Assembly: GCF_030052995.1 (NCBI RefSeq)
Contig: NZ_JASJPW010000001.1
Coordinates: forward strand, 1,850,001-1,914,000
Length of the DNA: 64,000 nucleotides
DNA from: Gemmobacter sp. 24YEA27
GTDB taxonomy: Bacteria; Pseudomonadota; Alphaproteobacteria; Rhodobacterales; Rhodobacteraceae
Direction: 5' to 3'
Part shown: positions 63,280 through 64,000 of the stretch, piece after piece
How the letters are laid out: the number at the start of each line of letters is the position of its first letter
How positions within the stretch are numbered: position 1 is the first letter of the stretch
Notes under the pieces: model-generated
Databases searched by the model: none
The model's input: only the letters and a program-made list of their open reading frames with translations
What the model was told of the DNA's origin: nothing
Made by a program: the position numbers and the translations under genes

Positions 63280-64000
63280 TTACTCTCTGTTACCCATAAA
63301 TTGCAGCAGGAACATGAAGAGATTGATGAAGTCGAGATAGAGGCTCAGCGCGCCCATGATGGCGGCCTTGCCGAGCCATTCCTGATCACCGGTCACTGCG
63401 TGCTGGATATAGGTGTTCTTGATGTTCTGCGTGTCATAGGCGGTCAGGCCGGCGAAAATCAGCACGCCGATCACCGGGATCGCGAAAGCAAGACCTTCCG
63501 ATTGCAGGAACATGTTCACGACCATCGCGACGATCAGGCCAACGAGGCCCATCATCAGGAAGGTGCCCATGCCCGACAGATCGCGCTTGGTCAGATAGCC
63601 ATAGAGCGACAGCGCCAGGAAGGAGATCGAGGTCACGAGGAAGGTCGAAGCGATCGATCCGCCGGTGAAGACGATGAAGATCCAGGACAGCGACAGGCCC
63701 ATGGCCGCCGCATAGACGTAGAAGAACAGCTGGGCCGACGCGACCGAGAGACGGTTGACCAGCGCGCCAAAGGCGAAAACCATCACCAGCGGCAGGAACA
63801 TGATCACCCATTTCAGCGGCGAGGCGAAGAGGGTGTAGCCGAACTGGGTCAGATAGGTGCCGTTGCGGATCTCAGCCACGGCCAGCGACGGATCCGTGGT
63901 CGTGGTCAGACCCGAAATCCCCCAGGCAATAGCAGCCGTGATCAGCATAGCCACGGACATCAGCCCGTAGACCTTATTCATATGGGCGCGAAGCCCTTCA
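63280..64000 (-). CDS. Bax inhibitor-1/YccA family membrane protein (5' end outside the window)
   Basis: Seven membrane segments: VYGLMSVAMLITAAIAWGIS, PLKWVIMFLPLVMVFAFGAL, AQLFFYVYAAAMGLSLSWIF, ASTFLVTSISFLALSLYGYL, FLMMGLVGLIVAMVVNMFLQ, AFAIPVIGVLIFAGLTAYDT and GALSLYLDFINLFMFLLQFM. The AYDTQNIK and LYLDFINLF motifs are diagnostic of BI-1/YbhL. In this family several residues precede MNKVYG, and the frame here stays open (EGLRAH) to the window edge, so the true start lies beyond it. These proteins are thought to be pH-sensitive calcium leak channels; in bacteria the role is unsettled. Confidence 0.92.
   Translation of the reverse strand, partial: EGLRAHMNKVYGLMSVAMLITAAIAWGISGLTTTTDPSLAVAEIRNGTYLTQFGYTLFASPLKWVIMFLPLVMVFAFGALVNRLSVASAQLFFYVYAAAMGLSLSWIFIVFTGGSIASTFLVTSISFLALSLYGYLTKRDLSGMGTFLMMGLVGLIVAMVVNMFLQSEGLAFAIPVIGVLIFAGLTAYDTQNIKNTYIQHAVTGDQEWLGKAAIMGALSLYLDFINLFMFLLQFMGNRE

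Overview
The window is high-GC DNA from an alphaproteobacterium, most likely Rhodobacteraceae/Paracoccaceae (Rhodobacter, Gemmobacter or Paracoccus relatives). The evidence is gene content and arrangement: pgsA-moaD-moaE, opgC-opgG-opgH, hflK-hflC-degP, a B12 riboswitch followed by btuB-btuFCD-cbiZ, a small secreted ESAT-6-like protein, an LdtR-type MarR regulator and DUF2842/DUF1178 proteins. It reads as chromosomal core sequence with two accessory patches. No rRNA, tRNA or CRISPR array was seen.

Layout. 0-2.5 kb: a glycine-rich membrane protein and a PAS-domain protein, both frameshifted. 2.5-8.5 kb: pgsA, moaDE, a P1-type peptidase, an L,D-transpeptidase, a cupin, and panB-panC (pantothenate). 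8.6-12 kb: an unaccompanied PstS-like protein, two small secreted proteins and a LysR regulator. 12-18.4 kb: SelO and the periplasmic glucan operon opgC-opgG-opgH. 18.5-31.9 kb: pyrG, secG, an EamA transporter, thiamine diphosphokinase, a 1063-residue acidic low-complexity protein, an APC permease, purA with two small genes, and sdaA. 32-38.5 kb: rpiA-gor and hflK-hflC-degP. 38.5-46.6 kb: a lipoprotein, a ferredoxin, aspartate aminotransferase, an XRE regulator with sdhE, LdtR, a 1.2-kb stretch with an IS3 fossil, DUF1178, a Nudix hydrolase and ThpR. 46.7-51.3 kb: a nonulosonic (sialic-acid-like) sugar cluster of two convergent operons, neuB-neuC against an SDR, a CMP-sugar synthetase and a Gfo/Idh/MocA enzyme. 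51.4-58.6 kb: an amidase, then the B12 uptake and salvage operon. 58.6-64 kb: rpmG, a small P-loop ATPase, an IS5-family and an IS3-family element side by side, an integrase fragment, and a BI-1 membrane protein running off the end.

Most unusual observation. Both insertion sequences at 60.2-62.7 kb are broken by six short (41-49 nt) palindromic inserts. These share a 5' RTCGAGC-like start and a GCGA(n)GG-like end. Their stems differ in sequence but still pair, and all six lie in the same orientation relative to the transposase they interrupt. Outside the inserts the IS5 transposase reads open in four segments. The six look like one mobile structured family, comparable in style to palindromic elements inside Rickettsia genes.

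Other signals are a composite intergenic repeat at three sites (core GGATATTT..GACAGATGAA plus a GGGGGC/GCCCCC hairpin), three AT-rich hairpins in a row after the ferredoxin gene, and a perfect 19-bp inverted repeat beside the integrase fragment. Nine otherwise intact genes carry apparent single-base losses and none carries a gain. This pattern points to sequencing undercalls more than to real pseudogenes.
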